A DNA stretch of 64,000 nucleotides from Limnochordia bacterium (GCA_007116145.1 SKJB01000083.1:1-64000); one strand, 5' to 3'. Shown: positions 37,475 to 48,626, numbered from the stretch's first letter. The notes: a model not told the origin generated them from the sequence alone. Numbers and translations: made by a program.

Positions 37475-38368
37475 TCATCTCTCTTGTAATAGAGCGAGCA
37501 TATCAGCAGGCAGAGTTGCTCGTACTACTACCTCTTGTCCCTGGCGCGGATGTAAAAATCGTAAACTCCAGGCATGCAATGCTTGACGACCAATCAGCGA
37601 GCTTGGCGTATGATACATCTGATCACCAATAACCGGAAACCCCAGCCATGATAAATGTACCCGAATTTGATGGGTGCGTCCTGTGGCTAGACGGAGTTGG
37701 ACTAATGATAGGTCTTTGTATTCCTTAATCACTCGATAATAAGTGGTGGCTTCTTTTCCGCCTGCTACCACTCCACGCCGCAAACCATGACCTTCTCCAC
37801 TATCTAGTCGGGCGATTGGTTGTGTTATCACTCCTGATTTATCGGGTAATATCCCCTGTACAATTGCTAAGTAAGTGCGTTCTAAATGTGTAGTACGTAG
37901 TTGCTCACCGAGACTACGATAAGCGTATGGTTCTTTCGCTACTAATAGTACACCAGAAGTTTCTCGATCGAGTCGGTGCACCAATCGAATTTTGCGTTCC
38001 ATTCCCTTCTCTTGCCACAGGTAAGCCAATCCGTTAGCTAACGTTCCATCAGGATAAGACCGTGTGGGATAGACAGCGAGGTCTGGTGGCTTATTAACCA
38101 CTAATAACGAATCATCTTCGTAGACAATAGTAAGTGGAATCTGTTGGGGCACCACACTTGTAGCTGCATCGGCAAACTGAATCCGTATTCGATCACAAGC
38201 GACGACTCGTTGGGTAATAAAAGCAGGTTCACCGTTTAGAAACACACCTCCACCTTGCTTCATGCGTCGCAAAAGACCGCGACTGAGCGCTAAGCGCCCA
38301 TAAATTATATCTTTAATCATCAGTCCAGACTCTGAAGATAATACCTCCACATCTAATCCTGTTTCCAT
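37475..38368 (-). CDS. RluA-family pseudouridine synthase
   Basis: LVHRLDRETSGVLLVAK, TGRTHQIRVHLSWLGFPVIGD motifs. Confidence 0.95.
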   Translation of the reverse strand: METGLDVEVLSSESGLMIKDIIYGRLALSRGLLRRMKQGGGVFLNGEPAFITQRVVACDRIRIQFADAATSVVPQQIPLTIVYEDDSLLVVNKPPDLAVYPTRSYPDGTLANGLAYLWQEKGMERKIRLVHRLDRETSGVLLVAKEPYAYRSLGEQLRTTHLERTYLAIVQGILPDKSGVITQPIARLDSGEGHGLRRGVVAGGKEATTYYRVIKEYKDLSLVQLRLATGRTHQIRVHLSWLGFPVIGDQMYHTPSSLIGRQALHAWSLRFLHPRQGQEVVVRATLPADMLALLQER

Positions 38369-38380
38369 ACAATCATCCTT

Positions 38381-39262
38381 TTAATTTCCGCCATGTGAAC
38401 GTTGGGTAGAATGTCTTGTTACCCAAATACTGGTCTTGAGCTTAGATACAAACATCCCGATTGCAAACTCTAACGTAGCAACTAGTACCACAGTAGCACC
38501 TGGAGGGGCTCCTACATGATACGATATAAGTAAACCAAACCAAGTAGCCAGCAGGCCAAAAACACCTGCTAGCATCATCATATGTGACAACCGTTTTGTG
38601 AATAAAGAAGCTGTTGCAGCTGGAGTAATCAGTAGAGCCATCACTAAAATAACACCCACAGCCTGCAGTGAGACCACAACCGATATGCCAACCATAATCA
38701 TTAGTAGCATTTGTAACCCAACAACTGGTAAGCCTGCGGCTTCAGCCCCCACAGGATCAAAAGAAACAAAGACAAGTTGCTGAAAAGCTAGAATCATTAA
38801 GGCACCAATAACAATAACAGCACCAGCGATCCAGTACAACTCCAACAGACGAATTCCTAACACGGATCCTAACAATAGGGCTGACAAATCACCCGCAAAA
38901 TTCGGCATAGTCGTCATGAGTATCACACCAAATGCAAATGCTCCAGTGAATAAAATGGCCAAAGCTGTATCATTTCTTATTTTAGCACTCCTGTTTAAGA
39001 ATGTCACTCCCACGGCTGTAATCAACGCAAAAATCATCGATCCGATATACAAGTTGATCCCTAATAACAAAGCTACTGCAATCCCGCTAAACGAAGTGTG
39101 TGCAATAGCATCTCCAATAAAGGCGAGCCCTTTTAACACAATAAATGTCCCTATAACCGCTGAGAGCACAGCGACTAGAGAGGTACCTACTAAAGCTCGC
39201 GTCATAAACATATATTGAAAAGGCTCAAATAACCACTCAACGATCATGAAAAGACACCTCAC
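38381..39262 (-). CDS. znuB: Zinc/manganese ABC transporter permease
   Basis: Polytopic ABC-3 permease; GDAIAHTSFSGIAVALLLG motif. Confidence 0.9.
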   Translation of the reverse strand: MRCLFMIVEWLFEPFQYMFMTRALVGTSLVAVLSAVIGTFIVLKGLAFIGDAIAHTSFSGIAVALLLGINLYIGSMIFALITAVGVTFLNRSAKIRNDTALAILFTGAFAFGVILMTTMPNFAGDLSALLLGSVLGIRLLELYWIAGAVIVIGALMILAFQQLVFVSFDPVGAEAAGLPVVGLQMLLMIMVGISVVVSLQAVGVILVMALLITPAATASLFTKRLSHMMMLAGVFGLLATWFGLLISYHVGAPPGATVVLVATLEFAIGMFVSKLKTSIWVTRHSTQRSHGGN

Positions 39263-40010
39263 CTGTTGGTTTCATTATGGGGAAATGCCTAGCGAATAAT
39301 TTTGTGAGAATATCGGCATCTAAGACTTTTGAAGGAACACCTGACACCACAACATGTCCATTCAAACCTAGTACACTATCGAAGTGCTCCGCCAAGCAGT
39401 TTAGATCATGGGTAGTAATTACAATGGTATGCCCCTGACTCTTAAGACTCCAGAACAAATCCAACAGGTCATGTTGAGCAGCAGCATCTAACCCTGTAGC
39501 TGGTTCATCCATAACTATTAGTCTCGCCTGTTGCGCAAGTGCTCTTGCGATAAATACTCTTTGCCTTTGTCCTCCCGACAATTCCCCGACTGGCTGGTTG
39601 GCAACATGGGACATTCCTACCTGCTCAAGGCAGGAACGGGCAAATAATCCATCATCTTTAGAGGTTTTCTGAAACCATTTTAAGTGGACCAACCTCCCTT
39701 GAAGAACCACTTCCAGACTGGTTATCGGGAACAACCAGTCCACCTCTTCCGCTTGGGGTAAATAGGCAATTTTACGCCTCGCCCAAATAGGACTCTTACC
39801 AAATAATGTCACCTCACCTCGATTAGGGTGTACCATACCTAATAAGGTCTTTAATAAGGTAGATTTGCCTCCGCCGTTTGGTCCGATGACCGCAGCAAGT
39901 GTACATTGGTTTACAATCCACGAAACCTTATCCAAAACTACTTTTGATCCGTAAGCTACTGTGAGCGAATCTACATTAATCGCCGAATTCATCTGTTGAT
40001 CGTCGTTCAT
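39237..40010 (-). CDS. znuC: Zinc/manganese ABC transporter ATPase
   Basis: GPNGGGKSTLLKTLLG, LSGGQRQRVFIARAL, LIVMDEPATGLD. Confidence 0.93.
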   Translation of the reverse strand: MNDDQQMNSAINVDSLTVAYGSKVVLDKVSWIVNQCTLAAVIGPNGGGKSTLLKTLLGMVHPNRGEVTLFGKSPIWARRKIAYLPQAEEVDWLFPITSLEVVLQGRLVHLKWFQKTSKDDGLFARSCLEQVGMSHVANQPVGELSGGQRQRVFIARALAQQARLIVMDEPATGLDAAAQHDLLDLFWSLKSQGHTIVITTHDLNCLAEHFDSVLGLNGHVVVSGVPSKVLDADILTKLFARHFPIMKPTGEVSFHDR

Positions 40011-40903
40011 TGTAGTGCCTCTACCAATACACGTCCGTTGTGGCGCATCATTGCGATATACGAAGGCACAGCTTCCGATAAGCTATCACTGTACAATGTA
40101 TATACCTTACCATCGACCTCTTGAGCCACAGCCTGGGCATAGCGGCTACCTCCACTTATCTGAGGCTCTGTAAAGATTACCTTTCGAGGCAATGCTGCTA
40201 ATAACCTGACCAACTGCGCCATATCCCTTGAACTCGGTTCTCGATCAGGATTAACGACTAAAAATCCAACAACATCAAATCCGTACTGATCCGCTAAATA
40301 ACGAAAGCCATCGTGATAGGTTATAATCTGCCGATTGTCCTTAGGTATTAGTTCTACTTGTTGAAATAACCAAGCATCTAACTCCATTAATTTATCGAGG
40401 TAACGCTGGGCATTTTCATCATAATACTGGGCGTTTTTAGGATCTAATTCCTTAAGTGACTGTTGAATCTTTTTTACATAATCCATCGCATACCGAACAC
40501 TTAACCAGAAATGCGGATCGCCTTCATCATGGGCGTGGTTAGTAAATGTTGGTCCTGGCAGTGGTGTTAACCCCGCAGACAGAACAACTATTGGCAAATC
40601 GGGTCGAGCTGCATTACTAATTAAGCGGTCCACCCATAATTCTAGTCCAAGACCATTGTAAAAAAGTACATCAGCACTCGCAATACTGCGAGCTTCCCGC
40701 GGAGTTGGCTCCCAGCTGTGAGGATCACCACCGAGAGGAATAATTGAGGTTACAGAAACCTTATCCCCCCCCACTTGTTGGATAAAGTCTGCTAATACCG
40801 AAAACGTGGCCACTGCTCTTAAATTAGCGCTAGCATTTCCTCCCCATACTGCGAATACCAGCAGTACGCTAACAAGACATCCTAGCATCTTAAAGTTTCT
40901 CAT
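40007..40903 (-). CDS. znuA: Zinc/manganese ABC transporter substrate-binding protein
   Basis: GGDPHSWEPTPRE, GDPHFWLSVRYA, HDGFRYLADQYG. Confidence 0.92.
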   Translation of the reverse strand: MRNFKMLGCLVSVLLVFAVWGGNASANLRAVATFSVLADFIQQVGGDKVSVTSIIPLGGDPHSWEPTPREARSIASADVLFYNGLGLELWVDRLISNAARPDLPIVVLSAGLTPLPGPTFTNHAHDEGDPHFWLSVRYAMDYVKKIQQSLKELDPKNAQYYDENAQRYLDKLMELDAWLFQQVELIPKDNRQIITYHDGFRYLADQYGFDVVGFLVVNPDREPSSRDMAQLVRLLAALPRKVIFTEPQISGGSRYAQAVAQEVDGKVYTLYSDSLSEAVPSYIAMMRHNGRVLVEALQ

Positions 40904-40972
40904 GTGTATCCTCCTCGTACTTTATCATCTTTTTTCTTCCTTGCTAGCATTAAAATTCTATCACAGAACTTA

Positions 40973-40987
40973 TGATACTTAGTATCA
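40973..40987 (-). promoter_or_regulatory. 7-1-7 Fur-family box upstream of znuA
   Basis: TGATACTTAGTATCA, perfect 7-1-7 inverted repeat. Confidence 0.75.
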
Positions 40988-41029
40988 GTTGTTCACATAA
41001 AAAGCAAAAAATATGCATTCGGTCAGAAA

Positions 41030-41479
41030 TTACTTATCACAACCTCGACAAACACCATATAGATCTAGATGATGCCCTTGAATACGATACCCTGAACGCT
41101 TAGCTATCTCGTTTACATTCGTTTTCATCGGACATTCATCTAAATAACTTATTTCGCCACAGTGACGACAGATGATTCGATCATGGTGGTGATCCTCAGT
41201 GTGACAATGACTGGCGTTTATTGTAGCGGCTGATAATTGATAATGCTGGCATCCTTCCTCTAAATGTACCCGGACCAAAACATCCAATTCCTGTAATAGC
41301 TTAAGCGTGCGAAAGACTGTAGCACGACCGATGCCTTGTTCTTTCAATTGCGCATACATTTCTTCAGCAGTAAAGGGATATAGCGATTTGCACACCATAT
41401 CGACTACATTTTGCCGAGCTATTGTTAAACGAAAGCCTTTTTGCTTTATAATTTCAGTTAAATGCAATGCATCCACCAT
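41030..41479 (-). CDS. Fur-family regulator (Zur-like by context)
   Basis: GIGRATVFRTLKLLQELDVL wHTH, HHHDRIICRHCGEISYLDECP zinc motifs, next to znuABC. Confidence 0.9.
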   Translation of the reverse strand: MVDALHLTEIIKQKGFRLTIARQNVVDMVCKSLYPFTAEEMYAQLKEQGIGRATVFRTLKLLQELDVLVRVHLEEGCQHYQLSAATINASHCHTEDHHHDRIICRHCGEISYLDECPMKTNVNEIAKRSGYRIQGHHLDLYGVCRGCDK

Positions 41480-41555
41480 CAGCGATACTCCTTTTTGTCA
41501 AACCAGGTATGATCTAACTATAGCACTTTTTGACAAATTCGGCAACAAAGTAAAT

Positions 41556-41573
41556 AGCTCCCAAAAGGGAGCT
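41556..41573. terminator. Hairpin downstream of pgi
   Basis: AGCTCCC-AAAA-GGGAGCT. Confidence 0.65.
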
Positions 41574-41627
41574 TTCTTGGCTAAAAACATCAGAATGGCA
41601 ATCCTAAAGCTCTAGATGCGTCCGTCT

Positions 41628-42980
41628 CTAAGACTTTAAGCGTTTTTCTAACTCTAATTTCTGCTCTTCAAACCCTGCCTTACCTAGCAGGGCAAACATG
41701 TTCACTTTATACGCTTCAACCCCTGGTTGATCAAAGGGATTGACACCTAGTAAATACCCACTTATAGCGCATGCCTTCTCAAAGAAATACGTTAATGCAC
41801 CAAAATAATAAGGGCTGATTTCAGGAATACCAAGTACTAAATTGGGAACACCTCCATCAGTGTGGGCTAAAAGTGTCCCTTTAAATGCTTGTTGATTGAC
41901 AAAACTCATGGTTTTTCCAGCTACAAAGTTTAGTCCATCAATGTTTTCGGGATCAGCTGCAATTGTAAAATCATGTTTTGGTTTATCCACAACGAGAACA
42001 GTCTCAAATATGTTTCGCAATCCTTCTTGAATATACTGACCTAATGAATGTAGATCGGTCGTAAAGTCAACCGAAGCTGGGAAAATCCCCTTTTGATCTT
42101 TCCCTTCACTTTCACCAAATAGTTGCTTCCACCATTCAGCAAAGAAGTGAAGATTAGGATCATAATTTGCCATTATTTCAGTTGTTTTACCCTTACGATA
42201 TAGAATATTACGAACAGCTGCATATTGATACGCTGCATTTTGGGAAAGATCGGGACTGCTATACCATTCTCGTGCATCTGCAGCACCACACATCATAGCT
42301 TCGATATCTACACCACTAACGGCAATCGGTAACAACCCTACCGCTGTTAGAACCGAAAAACGGCCTCCAACATTATCCGGAATAACAAAACTTTCATACC
42401 CATTTGCATCAGCTAATTGCTTGAGTGCTCCACGCGACTGATCTGTGGTGGCATAAATCCTCTTACTTGCTTGTGCTACACCATATTTCTTTTCAAGGTA
42501 ATCCCGAAAAATTCGAAATGCCAACGCTGGTTCCGTTGTGGTCCCTGATTTGGAAATAACATTGACCGAAACATCCTTACCTTCAAGTACTTCAAGCAGT
42601 TCCTGAATATAGGTTCCACTTACATTCTGCCCGACAAAAAACACCTGGGGTGTCTTTCTTTGGGATTTTTCGAGTAAATTCTGAAACGAATGAGTCAACA
42701 TCTCAATTGCTGCTCGAGCACCTAAGTACGATCCCCCAATCCCAATTACAATGAGAACATCAGAATCTGACTGAATTCTACTGGCAGCTTGTTGTATGCG
42801 AGAAAATTCTATTTGATCATAGTTAATCGGCAAATCCAACCAACCAAGAAAATCATGGCCAGCTCCTGTTTTTTCATGCAGTTTGTAATGTGCAAGTTTA
42901 ACTTCCTCGCTGAGATATTGCACCTCATGTTCTTTAAAAAAACTAAGAGCATTACTGTAGTCAAAATTCAATGGATTCAT
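41628..42980 (-). CDS. pgi: Glucose-6-phosphate isomerase
   Basis: [43 protein letters not shown]. Confidence 0.97.
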   Translation of the reverse strand: MNPLNFDYSNALSFFKEHEVQYLSEEVKLAHYKLHEKTGAGHDFLGWLDLPINYDQIEFSRIQQAASRIQSDSDVLIVIGIGGSYLGARAAIEMLTHSFQNLLEKSQRKTPQVFFVGQNVSGTYIQELLEVLEGKDVSVNVISKSGTTTEPALAFRIFRDYLEKKYGVAQASKRIYATTDQSRGALKQLADANGYESFVIPDNVGGRFSVLTAVGLLPIAVSGVDIEAMMCGAADAREWYSSPDLSQNAAYQYAAVRNILYRKGKTTEIMANYDPNLHFFAEWWKQLFGESEGKDQKGIFPASVDFTTDLHSLGQYIQEGLRNIFETVLVVDKPKHDFTIAADPENIDGLNFVAGKTMSFVNQQAFKGTLLAHTDGGVPNLVLGIPEISPYYFGALTYFFEKACAISGYLLGVNPFDQPGVEAYKVNMFALLGKAGFEEQKLELEKRLKS

Positions 42981-43133
42981 CGATTATGGCTCCTTTATAA
43001 TAGAGATATATAACTAGTACGCCAATTGTTTCTAATACCCTGCCTGTATATCCAAAATTTGACTAATTTCCTTAGTAATCGCAAACGTTTTGTGATACAC
43101 TTATCTTGTCCAAATTAAACGAGGTGATATGCT

Positions 43134-43844
43134 TTGATTATCGGAATAGTTGGTGCTATGGAAGCTGAAGTTAATGGCTTGCTCCAAATGCTTGAACACA
43201 AGAGCCACAGTATAAAAGCTAGTTTAACCTTCTATCAAGGTATGCTAGCTGGCAAATCTGTGATTGTTGTCCGTTGTGGAATAGGCAAGGTAAATGCCGC
43301 GATCTGTACGCAAATACTGATCGACCACTTCCACGTAACAGCCATAATTAACACTGGTGTCGCAGGTGGTATAAGTGGTAGTGTCGAGATTGGCGATATC
43401 GTTATCAGTAGTGCCGCACTCTATCATGATTTTGATACGACTATTTTTGGTTATCCTTTAGGGCAGATTCCGCAGATGGAAAAGAGTTGTTTTGCTGCCG
43501 ATCTTATCCTAGGAGAGTGTGCACTTACTGCATCGAGGACTATAGTGGGAGCGAAAAGAACACACTTCGGAGTCGTCGTAAGTGGAGATCAGTTCATTTC
43601 ATCCCTTGAGCGAAAGGCACAAATAGCAACGGTATTTCAAGCTACCTGTGCAGAAATGGAAGGAGCAGCGATTGCTCATACTGCCTGCTTAAATACCCTA
43701 CCTTATGTGATTATTCGCACCATATCTGATAAAGCTGATAACAGTGCACCTGATAACTTTGATGCATTTACTGAGAAAATCATCCCAAGCCTAAATCAGA
43801 TAGTCCACGCTACTGTAGATGCTTACTCGGTCTGTTCTAGTTGA
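43134..43844 (+). CDS. mtnN: 5'-methylthioadenosine/S-adenosylhomocysteine nucleosidase
   Basis: GIVGAMEAEV, NTGVAGG, VSGDQFI, CAEMEGAAIAH. Confidence 0.95.
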   Translation: MIIGIVGAMEAEVNGLLQMLEHKSHSIKASLTFYQGMLAGKSVIVVRCGIGKVNAAICTQILIDHFHVTAIINTGVAGGISGSVEIGDIVISSAALYHDFDTTIFGYPLGQIPQMEKSCFAADLILGECALTASRTIVGAKRTHFGVVVSGDQFISSLERKAQIATVFQATCAEMEGAAIAHTACLNTLPYVIIRTISDKADNSAPDNFDAFTEKIIPSLNQIVHATVDAYSVCSS

Positions 43845-44557
43845 TAAAGTGACCAATACTTAAGTATGCCAGTAGCTAAGGCTTCAGCTATGGACTGGCG
43901 AAATTGTGGATCTGTAAGCTTTTGCAGATCCGTCTCGTTGGTTAAAAAGCCAACCTCGATCATAATCACTGGAGGCTTTGCTTTTAACACCATTAAGTTG
44001 CTGCGCGGAACGATAAATGTGTGATTCATGGTTTGCACGCGCTCAAGCTCATCAAAAACAGTTTGGGCATACTGCCTATCAATGTAGGCGTTACGCATAT
44101 AGAAAACGATTGCACCTTTTTGTTCTGTATCCTTTGCCGTATTTATATGCACACTCATACCTAACTTACCACTATGAAGGATTTTATAGCGGCCTAAAAG
44201 ATCCCTTTGATGGCGTGTTTTTCCTTGATCGGCTAGGTGGGTCACATCAGTATCGCTGTCGCGAGTTAGACCAACCTTTAACCCAGCATTCTCTAAGATG
44301 TCGCGCAGGCGCAAAACAATATCGAGTGTGATATCCTTTTCATAAACGGCATCAGCCCCAACTCCACCAGAGTCAACTCCACCGTGTCCTGCGTCTAAAA
44401 CAATATCATACTCTGCAGTAGTTGTAACAATTGCAGCTGTCATCACCGCTAGATGATAAGTATTTGGAAGACTAAGACCAAATAGAGCGAGTGCTAAAAG
44501 GGTAAAGGCTAATAAGTATCTCTTTGTGATGGTGACATAGATGAATTTCCGAGGCAT
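43823..44557 (-). CDS. cwlD: N-acetylmuramoyl-L-alanine amidase, CwlD-type
   Basis: VLDAGHGGVDSG, SVHINTA, IMIEVGFLTNETD Amidase_3 motifs with N-terminal TM. Confidence 0.85.
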   Translation of the reverse strand: MPRKFIYVTITKRYLLAFTLLALALFGLSLPNTYHLAVMTAAIVTTTAEYDIVLDAGHGGVDSGGVGADAVYEKDITLDIVLRLRDILENAGLKVGLTRDSDTDVTHLADQGKTRHQRDLLGRYKILHSGKLGMSVHINTAKDTEQKGAIVFYMRNAYIDRQYAQTVFDELERVQTMNHTFIVPRSNLMVLKAKPPVIMIEVGFLTNETDLQKLTDPQFRQSIAEALATGILKYWSLYQLEQTE

Positions 44558-44642
44558 TAAGCACCTCTCCCTTCTGTTCCGTTATCTCTATGTATATGTC
44601 TTAGTAGCTTGACACATTCGCTAAATTAAGGGAGGGCTTATA

Positions 44643-45614
44643 ATGAAATCAATTGGCGAAGCACAACAACGATTGCCCAAAGAGTATGTAGAGAAATTAT
44701 ACCAATATTTTACAAGTTCAGTTGCAGATAGAATTCTCCAAGGATGCACCAATGATCGCAGCCCATCCCTACGGGTGAATACACTGAAAGCAGACTCGCG
44801 CACAATTATGCAACAATTACAACAACAGGGAATCAAATATAATCGGGTATTATGGTATTCCGATGGTCTTGTAATTACAAATGCGAAAGAACGGCGTATT
44901 GAGCAACTAGATTGTTATCATAAGGGAGAAATCTATTTACAAAGCCTATCTAGCATGATTCCTCCTCTCCTGCTTCGACCACAAACCAATGAAAAAGTAG
45001 CAGACTTGACAGCCGCTCCTGGTAGCAAAAGTACACAGCTTGCCTGCTTAATGCAAAATCGCGGATACATTTTAGCTTCCGAAATTGACAAGATTCGAGT
45101 GCAGAAACTTCAATATAACATAGAAAAACAAGGTGCGTCTATTGTTGAAGTAATTTGTACGAACGGCGTCCAGGTTGGACAACAATTACCGGAATACTTT
45201 AATCGAATACTACTTGATGCTCCGTGTAGCGGAGAGGGTCTCTTTCTGATCACGCAACCGCAAACATACCGTAGCTGGCGGGCTAAATTAGTCAGGCGCT
45301 GCATAAACACGCAACGTCGCTTATTTAAAAGTGCTTTTAGCGCTTTAAAACCAGGCGGAATTTTGGTGTATTCAACTTGTACCTTAAATCCAGAAGAAAA
45401 TGAAGAAATTGTGCAAGAAGCTCTAGACTATTATGGTGAGCAACTAAAAATACTAGAACCCGCGCTAAAGATACCTCAAGCAATGCCAGGCCTTACTGAG
45501 GTTAGAGGCAAAAAAATGCATCGTGATTTAACCCATGCTATACGTGTGGTACCGAACAGTTTATATGAGGGTTTTTTCTGTTGTGTATTACAAAAGAGGA
45601 GAGGGAGCGTATAA
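44643..45614 (+). CDS. RsmB/RsmF-type (NOL1/NOP2/sun) rRNA m5C methyltransferase
   Basis: DLTAAPGSKSTQLA, LLDAPCSGEG, YSTCTLNPEENE. Confidence 0.92.
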   Translation: MKSIGEAQQRLPKEYVEKLYQYFTSSVADRILQGCTNDRSPSLRVNTLKADSRTIMQQLQQQGIKYNRVLWYSDGLVITNAKERRIEQLDCYHKGEIYLQSLSSMIPPLLLRPQTNEKVADLTAAPGSKSTQLACLMQNRGYILASEIDKIRVQKLQYNIEKQGASIVEVICTNGVQVGQQLPEYFNRILLDAPCSGEGLFLITQPQTYRSWRAKLVRRCINTQRRLFKSAFSALKPGGILVYSTCTLNPEENEEIVQEALDYYGEQLKILEPALKIPQAMPGLTEVRGKKMHRDLTHAIRVVPNSLYEGFFCCVLQKRRGSV

Positions 45615-45635
45615 TAACGCATCCTCTCCTCTTTA

Positions 45636-46202
45636 TTACACTCGACTGCCTGGTTTCGTCATTGGCACATTGGAATCGCATAACCAACAATTCTCTGGTT
45701 GATAGGTCTTAATATCTACACTCACTAACGAGACAAACGGCACACCAAAGTCCGCCTTACCACCACTGCGATCAACAATGGATGCTACACCTTGAACCTG
45801 ACAACCAATATCGTCCACTATCTTGAGAACTTCTTTTACTGATCCTCCTGTGGTCACTACATCCTCCACAACAAGAATGCGTTCGGAAGGTTCCAGGTGA
45901 AAACCACGACGCAACTGCATAACTCCATCTTGGCGTTCCGCAAAGATAAAACGACAATCTAGGGAACGAGCTACCTCATAGCCCATATTAATGCCGCCAA
46001 TCGCTGGAGCCACCACTGTATCGATCCCACTAGGTAGCTTTGACAGTAATTCTGCCACAATTCGTCCAGCAACACTAGGACGTTCAAAAATCGTAGCACA
46101 CTGCATATATTCTGCACTGTGCAGACCCGATGTTAAGCGAAAGTGCCCCGATTTCAAGACCCCTATCTCCTTAAATAGCTCCAATATCTCCTGATTTGTC
46201 AT
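45636..46202 (-). CDS. pyrE: Orotate phosphoribosyltransferase
   Basis: SGLHSAEYMQCA, ILVVEDVVTTGGSV. Confidence 0.95.
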   Translation of the reverse strand: MTNQEILELFKEIGVLKSGHFRLTSGLHSAEYMQCATIFERPSVAGRIVAELLSKLPSGIDTVVAPAIGGINMGYEVARSLDCRFIFAERQDGVMQLRRGFHLEPSERILVVEDVVTTGGSVKEVLKIVDDIGCQVQGVASIVDRSGGKADFGVPFVSLVSVDIKTYQPENCWLCDSNVPMTKPGSRV

Positions 46203-46906
46203 GAAACCATCTCCATTTCTACAAGAATTTTAGCAAACGCCTCTTGGGGATCCGAACTAGCAACGATCGGCCGACCTATAACAAGGTAATCGCTACCTGC
46301 TTGTATTGCCTCTTTTGGTGTCATTATCCGTTTTTGATCTTGTGTTCCGCTACCAGCTGGTCGTACTCCTGGTGTTACTGTAATAAAATCGGTACCCAAT
46401 TTCGATTTTAGTAAACCTACCTCTTTCGGCGAACAAACGACACCGTGTAAACCAGCTTGCTGGGCCATACTCGCATAGTGAAGTACACAGTCTTCAATAG
46501 AACCAGAGATTTTTAGCTGCGTGTTTAAAACCTGTTGATCGGTGCTCGTTAGCTGAGTAACCCCAATCAGTAAAGTCTCACCTGTAATCGCTTCCCGCGC
46601 TCGTTGCATCATCTCTAATCCGCCAGCACAATGCAAGTTTAAAATATCGCATCCCAGCTGCGACAAAACCTGTATTGCACCATAAGCAGTATTAGGAATA
46701 TCATGTACCTTAAGATCGAGGAAAACTTTAAGACCCATCTCTTTTAAACACACAATTAAATCGGGACCAGTGCTATAAAACAGCTCCATCCCTACTTTCA
46801 CAAACTGTGCTTGTGGTATTTTCTTTAATATTGCTAAAACATCCTGCTTAGTACGTAAATCTAGAGCAATAATAATTCGCTCTGCTGTATTGATCATAAC
46901 ACACAC
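46199..46906 (-). CDS. pyrF: Orotidine 5'-phosphate decarboxylase
   Basis: IIALDLRTK, VFLDLKVHDIPNT, VTPGVRPAG. Confidence 0.96.
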   Translation of the reverse strand: MCVMINTAERIIIALDLRTKQDVLAILKKIPQAQFVKVGMELFYSTGPDLIVCLKEMGLKVFLDLKVHDIPNTAYGAIQVLSQLGCDILNLHCAGGLEMMQRAREAITGETLLIGVTQLTSTDQQVLNTQLKISGSIEDCVLHYASMAQQAGLHGVVCSPKEVGLLKSKLGTDFITVTPGVRPAGSGTQDQKRIMTPKEAIQAGSDYLVIGRPIVASSDPQEAFAKILVEMEMVS

Positions 46907-47826
46907 CCCCGTATTTCTGCTAACGACGTAATCGCATTATCCACCATAAATTCTTTAATCTGATCAATAATAGTAGGACAAGCATAGGGATCGGTAAAAT
47001 TAGCCGTTCCAACCATGACAGCCGTTGCTCCTGCCATCATAAACTCAATGGCATCCGCTCCAGTAAAAATACCACCCATCCCGATAATCGGGATGGAAAC
47101 AACCTTTGCTGCTTGATAAACCATGCGCACAGCTACAGGCTTAATTCCAGGTCCCGAAAGCCCGCCGATTCCGTTTGCAAGAACAGGTTTGCGTCTGTGA
47201 ATATTTATTTCCATCCCAATTAAAGTATTAATTAAACTAATTCCATCAGCACCGCCTTGTTCAGCAGCCTGTGCCATATCGCCGATAGAGGTTACATTAG
47301 GTGAAAGCTTGACGAACAGCGGAAGAGCACAAACTCGCTTAACCATTTGCACTAAATCCTGTAACACATGAGGATCAACACCAAAGCTAATTCCTCCACA
47401 CTTAACATTCGGACAGGATACGTTTAGCTCAACAGCATGGGCTAATTCACAATTAGCGATTGCTTCGGAAACTTGGCAGTATTCGTCTTCTGTTCTACCT
47501 GCCACATTGACAATTATCGGTACATTCTGCGTAGATAACCAGACGAGTTCCTCCTGTACAACCTTCTGCAGACCTGGGTTGGCAAGACCAATCGCATTTA
47601 GCATCCCACCACGCACTTCTGTAACTCGCGGTGTAGCGTTTCCTAACCATGGCTCTAGGGTGGTTGCCTTTACGACGACAGCACCAAGTGTTTCTAAAGC
47701 GTAATACTGTGCATACTCACGTCCATAGCCGAAACAACCTGAAGCCGGCATTACTGGATTCTTAAGCACCAATCCGGCTAAATCTACTGTTAGGTCTGGC
47801 TTATTCACAATGTCACCTCCCGCCAA
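46894..47826 (-). CDS. pyrD: Dihydroorotate dehydrogenase B catalytic subunit
   Basis: LKNPVMPASGCFG, ELNVSCPNVKCGG, LFVKLSPNV; next to pyrK. Confidence 0.95.
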   Translation of the reverse strand: MAGGDIVNKPDLTVDLAGLVLKNPVMPASGCFGYGREYAQYYALETLGAVVVKATTLEPWLGNATPRVTEVRGGMLNAIGLANPGLQKVVQEELVWLSTQNVPIIVNVAGRTEDEYCQVSEAIANCELAHAVELNVSCPNVKCGGISFGVDPHVLQDLVQMVKRVCALPLFVKLSPNVTSIGDMAQAAEQGGADGISLINTLIGMEINIHRRKPVLANGIGGLSGPGIKPVAVRMVYQAAKVVSIPIIGMGGIFTGADAIEFMMAGATAVMVGTANFTDPYACPTIIDQIKEFMVDNAITSLAEIRGCVL

Positions 47827-48626
47827 TCAAAGACTGGTCCTTCCTTACAAATTCGTTTTGCTGCTTGCTTATTTTCACTGCTACATACACATCCATAGCA
47901 TGCTCCCACCCCACAAGCCATACGCTCTTCTAATGACACGTATCCTTTTACCTGCGTTTCCACAAAGAGTTCTTTAATGGCTCGTAACATGGAAGTCGGA
48001 CCACACGAGTATAGATACTGCCATTTTTTCTCATAATACGGCTCCGCTACGATAGCCTCAGTGACATAACCCTTCTTTCCAACAGATCCATCTTCGGTTG
48101 CGATAGTAACGTTACCGAGAGGCGCAAACTTATCGAGCCAAAAACAATCCTGTTGATCACGAAAGCCTAGTAAAATATCCAACTGCCCCACGATCGGCTG
48201 CAATTCCTTCGCTAATAGATATAATGGTGGTACACCAATACCTCCACCGACAATCAATACAGCACCTGCCGTGCTCTGAATGGGAAAACCGTGACCTAAA
48301 GGCCCAAGTACATCGAGGCTATCCCCCACTCTCCGCTCACTTAACCATTTTGTCCCTGCCCCAACTGCTCGTAATACAATTGTCATACGCTGCTTTATTC
48401 GATCAACAGCTGCGATACTTATAGGACGGCGAAGGATATGATCGTAATTCTCTCCGATCCGAATATTAACAAATTGTCCAGCTTGGATGGAGTCATAGGG
48501 GAATGGACCATTGAGTACTAATTCCCAAATATCCGCACTAAGGTTGGTGATCTTTGCTACATTAACTCTCATGTCAGTCCTCCTAGTAACTTGCTCAGAA
48601 ATGTGCTTCAAGACGCACAATAACAA
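47805..48626 (-). CDS. pyrK: Dihydroorotate dehydrogenase electron transfer subunit
   Basis: FAD/NAD domain and EERMACGVGACYGCVC cluster motif. Confidence 0.94.
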   Translation of the reverse strand: MLLCVLKHISEQVTRRTDMRVNVAKITNLSADIWELVLNGPFPYDSIQAGQFVNIRIGENYDHILRRPISIAAVDRIKQRMTIVLRAVGAGTKWLSERRVGDSLDVLGPLGHGFPIQSTAGAVLIVGGGIGVPPLYLLAKELQPIVGQLDILLGFRDQQDCFWLDKFAPLGNVTIATEDGSVGKKGYVTEAIVAEPYYEKKWQYLYSCGPTSMLRAIKELFVETQVKGYVSLEERMACGVGACYGCVCSSENKQAAKRICKEGPVFDWREVTL

